DNA of 64,000 bases from Struthidea cinerea (lineage: Eukaryota > Chordata > Aves > Passeriformes > Corcoracidae), in assembly GCA_013397865.1 (NCBI GenBank), contig VZTI01004803.1:3808873-3872872 (forward strand). The letters run 5' to 3'. The position numbers were made by a program, and so were the translations under genes. Positions 63,101-64,000 of the stretch are shown one piece after another (position 1 is the first letter of the stretch; every line of letters starts with the position of its first letter). Below the pieces are notes generated by a model. The model made no database searches. It saw nothing but the letters and a program-made list of their open reading frames with translations, and was not told where the DNA came from.

Positions 63101-64000
63101 TCATTGTTCTGATGGACCGTTTCTTAGGATTTCTTCCTTACTGGAGTGTCAGTAGCCATCCTTATCAACAATCTTTCCAATCATCTATGCTTAAGGTGCA
63201 ACTTTGCTGTAAAGTGCATTTTACTTGAAGGCTGAGGCACATTTGGAAGGGGGATTGAAAGCAAGTTTATGCTATAATAGACCTAGAGTATTAATAGAAC
63301 TGAGCAAAAGAAATTCTGGGAGTGAATCTCTCTTCCAAGCAGTCGTAAAGCCATTTTTATATGAATGACCCTGTTGAATTGCATTTCTGACTTTGTCACA
63401 GACCAAAGTTGCTAGAAGCTGGATGAGGAGTCAAGCATCTGTGTAAGTTATAGGAAATTTTATTCCCCCAGTCTATGCAGCAGTTAGTTTCACTGCTGAG
63501 TTGAATGAAATAAAAAAATTCTAGGCAGACTGGGACCAATGCAGAAACGTGGGATGCACGTGTATTAGGGTATAATTTTTTGTGTGAGTAAAGGTTAAAG
63601 AGTCAATCTCCTTTTTTAATTGTTTTTATTTCTGAGCCAGGGCTGGCCTTCCTATTGATTATGAGCAGCACTGTTACTTGTTCCAAAATGAATCATTGGA
63701 ATGAAGACAAGGAAGGAAAGAACAAATCGCGAGTGTGTTAGATTCAGTTAAGCAGGTGTCAAATGGCAAGGGTTGTGTGCACTTTTTGCTATGTTTTTAT
63801 GTCATGATTTTCCTGCTCACTGAAAGTTTTACGTCTTTTGATTGAAAGACAACTCAGCTATCATCTAGGCTCTCGGCCAGTATTGGAGGAGGAACTACAA
63901 GAACAGAGGCTCTTGTGAAAAATCAGACTTGCTGTTTTGGTTCTTGTGAACATTCTCCACTTTGCCACTGTCGTGGTGAAACAAGAAGTTAGCAGCAGCT
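57182..64000. other. Long unique noncoding stretch
   Basis: About 6.8 kb, AT-rich, with no supportable gene. It contains an X-box-like motif (57974-57987) and a locally GC-richer patch (58490-58760) with two short successive minus-strand frames that I could not identify. No recent repeat insertion is visible. Confidence 0.5.
57974..57987. promoter_or_regulatory. X-box-like motif (possible RFX site)
   Basis: GTTGCTATGACAAC differs from the palindromic RFX consensus GTTGCCATGGCAAC at two positions. Motif match only; no promoter is recognised nearby. Confidence 0.35.

Overview
The window reads as bird nuclear DNA, most likely from a songbird (passerine). It is AT-rich and has no operon-like gene packing. 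It carries several fragments of CR1, the main LINE family of birds, and five long terminal repeats (LTRs) of endogenous retroviruses. I recognise at least three of the LTR types, from memory, as the kind common in songbird genomes; this was not checked against a database. I found no protein-coding gene, exon series, rRNA, tRNA or CRISPR array that I could defend. The longest open frames either lie inside repeats or lack an ATG and any recognisable domain. The stretch is best described as intergenic, or the inside of a very large intron.

Layout. 1-2.6 kb: a long pure AAAG microsatellite, then unique AT-rich sequence. 2.64-3.30 kb: a solo ERVL-like LTR with a perfect 5-bp target duplication. 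3.3-10.4 kb: unique. 10.46-11.11 kb: an internal CR1 fragment on the plus strand. 11.1-15.9 kb: unique, with a small ancient palindromic relic at 13.95 kb. 15.92-17.80 kb: a repeat block made of an 820-bp minus-strand CR1 followed by a ~950-bp decayed LTR with internal tandem units. 17.8-42.8 kb: a long repeat-poor tract holding only eroded LINE relics (about 19.7, 21.7 and 38.8 kb) and one 15-base assembly gap inside a poly-A run (29.36 kb). 42.84-43.60 kb: another full-length LTR. 43.6-52.0 kb: unique, with a 31-bp tandem duplication. 52.0-52.6 kb: minus-strand CR1 fragment. 55.04-56.08 kb: two apparently young ERVK-like solo LTRs in opposite orientation, 141 bp apart, each with its own perfect 6-bp target duplication. 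56.79-57.18 kb: a classic 5'-truncated CR1 with its 3' tail. 57.2-64 kb: unique.

No genes here work together. The biology is repeat insertion history in a gene-poor region: very old LINE relics, middle-aged CR1 and ERVL-like LTRs, and a recent pair of ERVK-like LTRs. I did not find evidence of an undescribed biological system. The most informative observations are the clustered young solo LTRs and the ancient reverse-transcriptase relic at 38.8-39.0 kb.
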